Positions 1 through 5,195 of a stretch of 5,280 bases of DNA are shown here, one piece after another (within the stretch, counting starts at the first letter, position 1; each line of letters opens with the position of its first letter). The notes below the pieces were generated by a model. The model made no database searches, had not been told where the DNA came from, and saw nothing but the letters and a program-made list of their open reading frames with translations. Source of the stretch: Desulfobacteraceae bacterium (GTDB taxonomy: Bacteria; Desulfobacterota; Syntrophobacteria; BM002). The stretch covers positions 1 to 5,280 of the forward strand of contig PPDG01000037.1 of assembly GCA_002899795.1 (NCBI GenBank), given 5' to 3'. A program made the position numbers and the translations under genes.

Positions 1-31
1 CTTCGTGGTTAATCCTACCCTCGTTTGTCTC

Positions 32-1285
32 TCAGCGCCACAGGCTGAGAAGGAAGAGCGGTGTTTGCGGCTGGAAGCGACTCATGAGAGCACCCGGTGT
101 CGCTTTATTACCCGACTCGATGGAAACGGTGCGACTCACCTGCAACAGCAGCCACTCGTGGGCCAACTCAGTTTGCTCCACAAATTTCAGGGCTCGGCCA
201 AGAGTTTCCGTAGTAACCACACTCACCACCACTCGACCTCCCGGCTGAAGCCGTTTTTCCACAACCTTCAGAATGTCAGCAAGGCTGCCGCCACTACCGC
301 CGACAAATACCCGATCAGGATCAGGCAAATCCTTTAGAGCTCCAGGTGCCTCGCCCAATACAGTTCTGACCCCGAAGCCTCCCAGCCGCTGTGAATTCTC
401 CTTGATCATTTCTAATCTGCCCATCTTCCTCTCGACGGCGTATACTCTCAAGCCGGGCGCAATCCTGACCGCCTCAATCCCCACTGAACCAGAACCTGCC
501 CCCACATCCCACATGACCGCATCTTCTTTTACTTGGAGTTCGGCCAGAATCAGGGCGCGTGCTTCCTTTTTGGTGATCAGGGATTTCTCCTTCCGAAATC
601 GTTCGTCTTCAAGACCAAACCTTATTGTTTCTTGTTGTTCTTCAAGCGGGTAGAGGACCATTACATTGAGCGGGGCAAATTGCTTCCCGGCAGCGGTCAC
701 AAGATCGGCCTCCCAACACTGCTCTTCCTTTGAACCTATCTCTTCCACCACTGCCACTTTGCGGTTTGCCATTCCAAATTCAAGGAGTAACTTTGCCAGC
801 CGATCCGGCGTGTTTTTCGGGTCTGTATAGATGGCTATGCACCCTGGATCGGCAAGCTCAGGAAAGAATTCCATGGGCTTACGTCCGTGTACACTAACGG
901 TTCGGGCTCCGTTCCACGGCAACTTGAGTCGAGCAAATGTTTTCTGCAGGGCGGTAACGTTGGGAAGAAACGAAACGCTTTCAGGGCCAAAAACCTTCAC
1001 AGCCAGATTGCCGATGCCAAAAAAAAGAGGATCTCCCGAAGCCAGGATCACCACTCGCTTGCCGCCGGCCTCCTGTTTCACCGCCTCCAGCGTTGTGGCA
1101 GGATTTGCGCCCAGGACCCAGGTTCTCTCTCTTTGTCCAGCAAAAACGGCAAGCTGACGTTTACCACCCACCAGCACTTCGGCTGCCTCAATAGCCTCCC
1201 GGTGCGCTTCGGTCAGGTCTTCAGGACCAACACCCAAACCCACGACGGTCACATTATCTTTGAAATTGGCATCTATTTTACTCAT
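32..1285 (-). CDS. cbiET: Fused cobalt-precorrin-7 C5-methyltransferase / cobalt-precorrin-6B C15-methyltransferase, decarboxylating (CbiE-CbiT)
   Basis: This two-domain enzyme (CobL-type fusion, 417 aa) uses S-adenosylmethionine to methylate C5 (CbiE part) and C15 (CbiT part) of the corrin precursor; the CbiT part also removes the C12 acetate carboxyl. Seen: residues about 13-215 form the tetrapyrrole methylase half, with VVGLGVGP at 14-21, SGDPLFFGIG at 83-92, VSVHGR at 130-135 and VVEEIG at 179-184. Residues about 236-400 form the CbiT half, beginning LITKKEARA, with the SAM-binding motif WDVGAGSGSVGIEA at about 259-272. I chose ATG 1285. The frame stays open to a TTG at 1351, but those 22 extra codons are translated dispersed repeat. 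There is no good Shine-Dalgarno sequence; the AGG upstream is only one base from the ATG. It is the last complete gene of the cluster, 245 nt after cbiD. Function is certain at family level; the cobalt form of the substrate is inferred from the CbiD neighbour. Confidence 0.95.
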   Translation of the reverse strand: MSKIDANFKDNVTVVGLGVGPEDLTEAHREAIEAAEVLVGGKRQLAVFAGQRERTWVLGANPATTLEAVKQEAGGKRVVILASGDPLFFGIGNLAVKVFGPESVSFLPNVTALQKTFARLKLPWNGARTVSVHGRKPMEFFPELADPGCIAIYTDPKNTPDRLAKLLLEFGMANRKVAVVEEIGSKEEQCWEADLVTAAGKQFAPLNVMVLYPLEEQQETIRFGLEDERFRKEKSLITKKEARALILAELQVKEDAVMWDVGAGSGSVGIEAVRIAPGLRVYAVERKMGRLEMIKENSQRLGGFGVRTVLGEAPGALKDLPDPDRVFVGGSGGSLADILKVVEKRLQPGGRVVVSVVTTETLGRALKFVEQTELAHEWLLLQVSRTVSIESGNKATPGALMSRFQPQTPLFLLSLWR

Positions 1286-1305
1286 ACCTGGCTCGCTGCT
1301 GTTGG

Positions 1306-1508
1306 TTTGGAAATCCGAATATCGAATATCGAAATACGAAACAATTTTCAAATATCAAAATTGTCCTGCGGACTCCCCACCTTCGGCGGGTCCCCAGTTT
1401 CAAATGACCAAAACATATATCTGAGACCCTAAACTACCTCTGTTTTGAACATTTGAGCATTGGTGCTTCGGATTTGTTTCGGATTTCGTGCTTCGGATTT
1501 CGAATTTA
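1306..1508. repeat. Composite of inverted AT-rich dispersed repeats around a GC-rich hairpin, cbiD-cbiET spacer
   Basis: Left block (1306-1362) is a series of GAAATCCGAA, ATCGAAT and ACGAAACAA units followed by TTTTCAAATATCAAAA. Right block (1442-1508) is the opposite orientation of the same style (TTTTGAACATTTGAGC, then GTGCTTCGGATTT, GTTTCGGATTTCG). Between them lie GTCC-TGC-GGAC (1363-1373), CCCACC-TTC-GGCGGG (1376-1390, one mismatch) and an unassigned 45-nt AT-rich part. No coding capacity is visible; this is a patchwork of degenerate intergenic repeats. The left block is what extends the cbiET frame upstream to a TTG. Confidence 0.7.
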
Positions 1509-1509
1509 A

Positions 1510-1534
1510 GTAGGATGGGTACTGCCCATCCTAC
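1510..1534. repeat. Perfect 10-bp hairpin containing the cbiD stop codon
   Basis: GTAGGATGGG (1510-1519) and CCCATCCTAC (1525-1534) are perfect arms around a 5-nt loop. The TAG of cbiD (1533-1531) is part of the arm. After the hairpin the minus strand reads TTAAATTCG, too poor in T for a confident intrinsic terminator. GTAGGATGGG...CCCATCCTAC looks like a dispersed palindromic unit abutting the AT-rich repeats. Confidence 0.7.
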
Positions 1535-2652
1535 GCCTTAAAGATGATTTGTCCATTATAGTCGAACAAAAACAACTGAATGTCCAGTTTACCTTGGGAA
1601 TGGTTCCTGCTCACTGCCATGGCTCTTTCTGAAAGCTTGGGAATAATGCTCTCTGTGCTCCTCGTCTCCTGCATGATCTCGAGGGCATGTCTGGCAGTGT
1701 TTGCTCCTACCAGTCTTTCTATTAGTTCCTCTGGTTCTCCGGCCTCTCGAGCCATCTCCCTTAAAATACCAAGATCCATGTTGGCGCTGCTGGCGTGGGT
1801 ATAGTGCAGCCCCATGGCCATTTTTACCAGTTTGCCAATAAAGACCGAGTGAGTGACCTTGGTAAAGCCCAGTTTAACTGCTGCCTCCACGCCGAATCCA
1901 AAAAAGTCGGCAATCTGGACAAAACATTCCTCGGGTAGGGTGGTGAGCAGTCTCCTGGCAAATCGTTCGCTCTTGCCGCCGGTACTCAGCACTAGTTCGC
2001 GGCCCGCAGCTCGTGCCACCGCCAGAGCCGCCTCTATGGTTTCCTTGTACGCCTGGTGTGATAGCGGGCGGACAATTCCACTGGTGCCCAGGATGGAGAG
2101 GCCTCCCAGCACTCCCAGCCGGGGGTTAAGTGTCTTCTTGGCCAGAGTTTCTCCGTCAGTGACGAAAACTTCAACCTCAACTCGTTTGTCCCTCCCAGCT
2201 TCACAGGCGTCCAGCACTTCTTCCACCGCCCACTGGATCATCTGTCTGGGGACCGGATTGATGGCGGGCTCACCCACCTTTAGCGGCAGTCCTGGCTTGG
2301 TAACCTCACCAACCCCTTCCCCGGCCTTATACACGATTTCAGTTTTAGCTTTCGTAGGCCCCAGGAGCCGGACCCGCGCTCCAATCTCTGCGCCGTGGGT
2401 CACATCGGGATCATCTCCGGCATCCTTGACAACTGAACATAGTGAAGTATTTCCGTCCAACAGACTTCGGCGCAGAGGAACACTCAGGACTCTGCCTTCA
2501 GGAAGAGTCACTGAGATCGGATTCAGTGGCATACCGGTCAACAGGAGCTGAAGTGCACTTTTCGTGGCAGCAGCGGCCGCGGTTCCGGTGGTAAAACCCT
2601 CCCTCAGTTTTCCTTTTCGCCTACGCTTAGTCCGAGTTCGTTTAGCTGGCAT
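1531..2652 (-). CDS. cbiD: Cobalt-precorrin-5B C1-methyltransferase CbiD
   Basis: CbiD transfers a methyl group from S-adenosylmethionine to C1 of cobalt-precorrin-5B, giving cobalt-precorrin-6A; it is a marker of the anaerobic B12 route. Seen in the 373-aa protein: a basic N-terminus (KRTRTKRRRKGK), then LREGFTTGTAAAA at 16-28, VKDAGDDPDVTHG at 75-87, GEGVGEVTKPGLPLKVG at 111-127 followed by INPVPR, LGGLSILGTSGIVRP at 182-196, IGKLVKMAMG at 272-281 and THASSANMD at 285-293. Length fits the family. Two family positions differ from the form I remember as commonest: TTGTA where many have TTGTC, and HSVFIGK where many have a GHIGK-like string. I judge these to be lineage variants. I chose ATG 2652. 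The frame extends to a TTG at 2721, but that part is translated intergenic repeat (QQRTTD comes from a 15-bp repeat). The ribosome site is weak (AAGG or GGA). The TAG stop lies inside a perfect hairpin. Confidence 0.95.
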   Translation of the reverse strand: MPAKRTRTKRRRKGKLREGFTTGTAAAAATKSALQLLLTGMPLNPISVTLPEGRVLSVPLRRSLLDGNTSLCSVVKDAGDDPDVTHGAEIGARVRLLGPTKAKTEIVYKAGEGVGEVTKPGLPLKVGEPAINPVPRQMIQWAVEEVLDACEAGRDKRVEVEVFVTDGETLAKKTLNPRLGVLGGLSILGTSGIVRPLSHQAYKETIEAALAVARAAGRELVLSTGGKSERFARRLLTTLPEECFVQIADFFGFGVEAAVKLGFTKVTHSVFIGKLVKMAMGLHYTHASSANMDLGILREMAREAGEPEELIERLVGANTARHALEIMQETRSTESIIPKLSERAMAVSRNHSQGKLDIQLFLFDYNGQIIFKA

Positions 2653-2676
2653 CGCAGTCCATGCCTTATTGATATT

Positions 2677-2691
2677 GTCCGTCGTCCGTTG
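2677..2691 (-). repeat. 15-bp dispersed repeat, copy upstream of cbiD
   Basis: An exact copy, in the same orientation, of the unit at 3457-3471, ending 24 nt before the chosen cbiD ATG. If the frame is extended upstream from the ATG, this repeat is translated as QQRTTD, which has no place in the CbiD family; this supports the start at 2652. Confidence 0.65.
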
Positions 2692-2709
2692 TTGCTCACT
2701 TCGTTCGCC

Positions 2710-2795
2710 GCATAGCGCCAAGCGCAGAGCGCATAGCGTGTGGTTGCCACTTATTAATCCGCTTTGCGCTATGCGCTATGCGCTATGCGCTTTGC
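2710..2795. repeat. Large inverted repeat made of GCGCATA heptamers between cbiC and cbiD
   Basis: The right arm (2766-2790) holds three tandem GCGCATA heptamers plus GCGC (read on the minus strand), flanked by AAAGC variants. The left arm (2710-2738) holds related units in the opposite orientation. Position by position, 2710-2738 pairs with 2767-2795 at 25 of 29 sites (mismatches at 2713, 2719, 2720 and 2727). The 28-nt loop contains a nested GTGG-TTG-CCAC. The cbiC TAG stop (2778-2776) lies in the right arm. No T-run follows, so a terminator role is not supported. Confidence 0.8.
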
Positions 2796-3426
2796 TCTGT
2801 TTCGCTGCTAGGTTAGCAATGGCATTGACAGTCGCGGCGGCAACAGCACTACCACCCTTTCTACCTCCAACACTAATGTACACAAGCCCGGAAGCCATCA
2901 ACAGCTCTTTTGCTTCCGCAGCATTTACAAAGCCTACGGGCATGCCCACAACCAAATTCGGTTGGAGTATTCCCTGTTTATGGAGTCTCACCAATTCAAT
3001 AAGCGCGGTGGGTGCATTACCAATGACTGCCAGTCCACCGTGCAGTAATTCTCTGGCTTGTGAGACGGCTGCAGCGGCACGGGTAATGTTCTCTCTTTTG
3101 GCAACAGTGACTACCTCGGAGTCATCGATATAGCAGTGAACCTCGCAACCAAACTGAGCCAGGTGCCGCCTGGTAATTCCTGCCTGGGCCATACGTGTGT
3201 CCGTGAAAATGGCAACTCCGCTCCTGATGGCAGCAATACCTGCTGCCACTGCCTGAGGGTGAAAGCAGGTATTTTGCAGAAATTCAAAATCAGCAGTAGT
3301 ATGAATGAGTCTTCGCACCACTGCCCACTCGTCAGCTTTTAGACCGTGATCCCCTGCCTCTTCCTCGATGATCTTGAAACTGAGCTCTTCAATTTTAGCC
3401 GGGTCAACCTTGGTGATCTCAACCAT
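2776..3426 (-). CDS. cbiC: Cobalt-precorrin-8 methylmutase CbiC (CobH family)
   Basis: The enzyme moves the methyl group from C11 to C12 of cobalt-precorrin-8, yielding cobyrinate, the substrate of CbiA. Seen in the 216-aa protein: VVRRLIHTTADFEF at 36-49 with His42, which matches the catalytic histidine of the CobH family; FTDTRMAQAGI; a central VIGNAPTAL; LVVGMPVGFVNAAEAKE; and near the C-terminus SVGGRKGGSAVAAA, the usual glycine-rich signature. Length is normal for the family. The ATG at 3426 has a good Shine-Dalgarno sequence (GAGGA, 6-nt spacer). The last residues (about SKAHSA) and the TAG stop are encoded by the GCGCATA heptamer repeat, so the natural C-terminus may once have been slightly different; the conserved core ends before this. 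It lies between cbiA (178 nt upstream) and cbiD (123 nt downstream) in the same direction, fitting one pathway cluster. The gene could be named cobH in an aerobic pathway, but the CbiD neighbour argues for cbiC. Confidence 0.95.
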   Translation of the reverse strand: MVEITKVDPAKIEELSFKIIEEEAGDHGLKADEWAVVRRLIHTTADFEFLQNTCFHPQAVAAGIAAIRSGVAIFTDTRMAQAGITRRHLAQFGCEVHCYIDDSEVVTVAKRENITRAAAAVSQARELLHGGLAVIGNAPTALIELVRLHKQGILQPNLVVGMPVGFVNAAEAKELLMASGLVYISVGGRKGGSAVAAATVNAIANLAAKQSKAHSA

Positions 3427-3432
3427 TATCTA

Positions 3433-3437
3433 TCCTC
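3433..3437 (-). promoter_or_regulatory. Ribosome binding site of cbiC
   Basis: On the minus strand GAGGA is followed by a 6-base spacer (TAGATA) and the ATG of cbiC. It is the only strong Shine-Dalgarno match among the four genes and fixes the cbiC start. Confidence 0.75.
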
Positions 3438-3456
3438 GCACTTCATGATGTCAGTA

Positions 3457-3471
3457 GTCCGTCGTCCGTTG
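3457..3471 (-). repeat. 15-bp dispersed repeat, copy upstream of cbiC
   Basis: On the minus strand it reads CAACGGACGACGGAC and is identical to the copy at 2677-2691 upstream of cbiD. It is a degenerate CGGAC-rich low-complexity unit ending 30 nt before the cbiC ATG. I know similar CGGACGACGGAC strings as low-complexity intergenic repeats of uncultured bacteria, from memory only. Confidence 0.65.
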
Positions 3472-3475
3472 CATA

Positions 3476-3507
3476 GACAACAGAGAGCATGGGGTGAAAA
3501 TGTTGTC
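3476..3507. repeat. Small inverted repeat between cbiA and cbiC
   Basis: GACAACA (3476-3482) and TGTTGTC (3501-3507) are perfect 7-bp arms around an 18-nt loop. It lies between the GC-rich hairpin and the 15-bp repeat upstream of cbiC. Function unknown; it may be chance or part of the repeat. Confidence 0.35.
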
Positions 3508-3530
3508 CAATACCTATAAATCCTTTTATC

Positions 3531-3578
3531 GCAAGCAGCCTCCGGCCCAGAGGGGCCTACGGCCCGGAGGGAGCTTGC
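3531..3578. repeat. Long imperfect GC-rich inverted repeat in the cbiA-cbiC spacer
   Basis: GCAAGC (3531-3536) pairs with GCTTGC (3573-3578), and CCTCCGG (3539-3545) pairs with CCGGAGG (3564-3570), separated by a two-base mismatch; CC/GG pairs continue inward past one bulged base. The inner part has an alternative hairpin GGCCC-AGAG-GGGCC. It starts 26 nt after the cbiA stop. No T-run follows on the cbi strand (GATAAAAGG follows), so it is not a standard terminator. It may protect or separate the messages, or be a dispersed palindromic repeat. Confidence 0.6.
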
Positions 3579-3604
3579 CTCCTGCAGAGAGCTGTTCGCT
3601 ATGA

Positions 3605-5011
3605 CTAACTCTTTTCTTGATACTCCCTGCAGCTATCCACAAAATGAGCGGCCATAGCAGGATTACTGCCGAAGTGCAGATGAATGTAGCCCGCCAGGGT
3701 ATTGTTGAGCATGAAACCATCTGTGCCGACTTCGATTCCTTTACGACTGCTCAACCGGAAAAGGTCGGGAACTTTCCCGGGATCCCCGATTAATTCAGAA
3801 TAATGAAACTCGTGGCCACGAGCCTTCAGTCCCTTTGGCCCCAGCAAACTATCCTCTTTGAGAACTACCTCACGGTAGCCGAGGGCCTTTCGGTGCGGGA
3901 GCATCCTGGTACTGAAAGGGTAAAGCTCCACCATGGGGTAGTTAGTCCCCTCCACCTCAATTGAACGGCTAAGGTACATGAAACCGCCGCATTCGGCGAA
4001 TATGGGCATTCCCCTGTGAGCTGCCGCCAGAATTTCTCTTCTCAAGCTTTCATTCTCTGCTAGCTTCCCAGCATAGAGTTCCGGGTAACCTCCACCCAGA
4101 TACAGGCCCGAAACATTTGCAGGAAGATTCGAATCCCGAACCGGAGAAAAAAAACAGAGTTCAGCACCAAAGTGGGTGAGCAGGTCCAGGTTGTCCTGGT
4201 AGTAGAAGCAGAAGGCTTCGTCCCTTGCCACTCCGAGTCGTATCCTGGCTTGGCGAGCTGTCGGCCCAGGCAGAATCTCATCACTCACTGCGGTGGCCCG
4301 CATCTCCAAGAGCTTACTCACATCGAGGTGTTCTTCCACGAGCACGGCCAGCTTGTTGAAAAGATCAGCAGAATAAGGCTCTTCATCGGAGGTGACCAAC
4401 CCCAGATGCCGTTCAGGAATCATTACCTCCTCAAATCGAGGTAGCCCTCCCAAAAAAGAAACATCAGGAACCGATTCCATGGCCTCGGACAAAAACCGAG
4501 CATGGCTGTCACTTCCTACCTTGTTGGCGATCACCGCTCCCAACCGCAAATCCCTCTCATACGTTTTAAAGCCATGGACCAGGGCGGCAATACTCCGTGC
4601 CATACTGCTGGCATCCACAACTAAAATTACCGGAGCGTTAAGCCACTTGGCCATTTGGGCGGTGGATCCAGCTTCTGACCGTCCATCATAGCCATCGAAT
4701 AGGCCCATTACCCCTTCCACTATACCCAAGTCCTTACCTTGCATGGACCGGCAAAACGTTGCCCGATTATACTTTTTTGAAAGCATCCAGCCATCTAAGG
4801 TGCGGCTAGGCGCTCCAAGCAGTCTGGTATGATGCCCCGGGTCAATGAAGTCAGGACCCACTTTGAAGCTTTGCACCGTGAGTCCTCTTTTCTGAAATGC
4901 AGCCATTAAACCCAGGGAAATCGTGGTCTTGCCCACTCCGGAATGGGTTCCCGCGATCACCATGCATGGGACTGTGGACACCTTCTTTTTCTGGTTGCTC
5001 GCTTCGGTCAT
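3605..5011 (-). CDS. cbiA: Cobyrinate a,c-diamide synthase CbiA
   Basis: CbiA is a glutamine amidotransferase that uses ATP and glutamine to amidate the a and c carboxylates of cobyrinate in the cytoplasm. Seen in the 468-aa protein: an N-terminal dethiobiotin-synthetase-like ATPase domain with P-loop GTHSGVGKTT at 21-30, VGPDFIDPGHH at 51-61 and EGVMGLFDG at 99-107; then a class I glutaminase domain with GGGYPELYAGKL at 306-317, AECGGFMYL at 339-347 (nucleophile Cys341), RGHEFHYS at 398-405 and GYIHLHFGSNP near 441-451, carrying the expected catalytic histidine. Start choice is uncertain: ATG 5011 gives a 15-residue lead before the P-loop strand, close to known CbiA proteins, while ATG 5053 in the same frame would add 14 residues. 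Neither has a clear Shine-Dalgarno sequence. It is the first gene of the cluster, behind a palindrome-rich upstream region. CobB of the aerobic pathway is the close alternative; CbiD context favours CbiA. Confidence 0.95.
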   Translation of the reverse strand: MTEASNQKKKVSTVPCMVIAGTHSGVGKTTISLGLMAAFQKRGLTVQSFKVGPDFIDPGHHTRLLGAPSRTLDGWMLSKKYNRATFCRSMQGKDLGIVEGVMGLFDGYDGRSEAGSTAQMAKWLNAPVILVVDASSMARSIAALVHGFKTYERDLRLGAVIANKVGSDSHARFLSEAMESVPDVSFLGGLPRFEEVMIPERHLGLVTSDEEPYSADLFNKLAVLVEEHLDVSKLLEMRATAVSDEILPGPTARQARIRLGVARDEAFCFYYQDNLDLLTHFGAELCFFSPVRDSNLPANVSGLYLGGGYPELYAGKLAENESLRREILAAAHRGMPIFAECGGFMYLSRSIEVEGTNYPMVELYPFSTRMLPHRKALGYREVVLKEDSLLGPKGLKARGHEFHYSELIGDPGKVPDLFRLSSRKGIEVGTDGFMLNNTLAGYIHLHFGSNPAMAAHFVDSCREYQEKS

Positions 5012-5058
5012 CGTTCTTTTGCTGAGTGAGGTATAGTAAAAACCATCGGCCATTTGCT

Positions 5059-5098
5059 ATTCTAGAATGGATACAATGTATTTAGTTAACCCGGTTAA
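5059..5098. promoter_or_regulatory. Three adjacent perfect palindromes upstream of cbiA, possible operators
   Basis: Within 40 bp there are three perfect palindromes: ATTCTAGAAT (5059-5068), ATACA-A-TGTAT (5071-5081) and TTAACC-C-GGTTAA (5086-5098). The last extends imperfectly to 23 bp (5081-5103, 9 of 11 arm pairs) and spans the candidate -35 box and the promoter spacer. The half-site TTAACCGG recurs at 5126-5133. Binding by a dimeric regulator is inferred; I do not recognise the motif as that of a named regulator. Confidence 0.4.
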
Positions 5099-5103
5099 AT
5101 CAA
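5075..5103 (-). promoter_or_regulatory. Candidate sigma-70-type promoter of the cbi cluster
   Basis: On the minus strand TTGATT (5103-5098) is separated by exactly 17 bases from TACATT (5080-5075), each matching four of six consensus positions. Transcription would begin near 5068, about 15 nt before ATG 5053 and 57 nt before ATG 5011. A weaker alternative is TAGAAT at 5064-5059 with TTAACT 19 bases upstream; that would make a start at 5053 nearly leaderless. This is a prediction from base matches only. Confidence 0.4.
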
Positions 5104-5135
5104 GTTTTACTTATTCATCTCCTTCTTAACCGGAT

Positions 5136-5195
5136 GCCACTTGGCCTGAGGCGGAGGACGGCTGAAAGCTGAGAGGGTTAGTAAGGTCCGGTGGC
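5136..5195. other. Imperfect hairpin in the upstream region, function unknown
   Basis: GCCACTTGGCCT (5136-5147) pairs with AGGTCCGGTGGC (5184-5195): a 5-bp outer stem, a small internal loop, then a 5-bp inner stem with one bulged base. The 36-nt apical part includes GGCT-GAA-AGCT, which can fold again. The stem can form in RNA from either strand. It does not match cobalamin, SAM, T-box or tRNA signatures that I can recognise. It could be a leader of a gene to the right of the window or a degenerate mobile-element end. Confidence 0.35.

Noticed and set aside
1..31. Start of a further gene downstream of cbiET
   Set aside because: The 31 bases after the TGA contain no ATG or GTG on the minus strand. 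GAGGGTAGG could be a ribosome site for a gene outside the window, but nothing can be called.
32..1285. Two separate genes cbiE and cbiT
   Set aside because: One uninterrupted frame encodes both domains with a short linker and no internal stop, so it is a natural fusion.
1510..1534. Intrinsic terminator after cbiD
   Set aside because: The hairpin is perfect, but no T-run follows on the transcribed strand and the next gene continues the pathway; a dispersed palindrome explains it better.
2766..2790. CRISPR array from the regular GCGCATA units
   Set aside because: The units are 7 bp in direct tandem with no unique spacers between them, so this is a simple-sequence repeat.
273..3342. Plus-strand open frames of 60-230 codons opposite the cbi genes
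   Set aside because: All lie antisense to well-supported family members, are rich in Ser, Pro, Arg and Thr as expected for shadow frames, and show no domain motif.
3605..5011. CobB (hydrogenobyrinate a,c-diamide synthase) of the aerobic pathway
   Set aside because: The two enzymes share all visible motifs, but cbiD in the same cluster points to the cobalt-containing anaerobic route. Not fully excluded by sequence alone.
5109..5127. Leader peptide ATGAATAAGTAA after AAGAAGGAG
   Set aside because: It has only three codons, the Shine-Dalgarno sequence abuts the ATG, and it lies upstream of the best promoter candidate.
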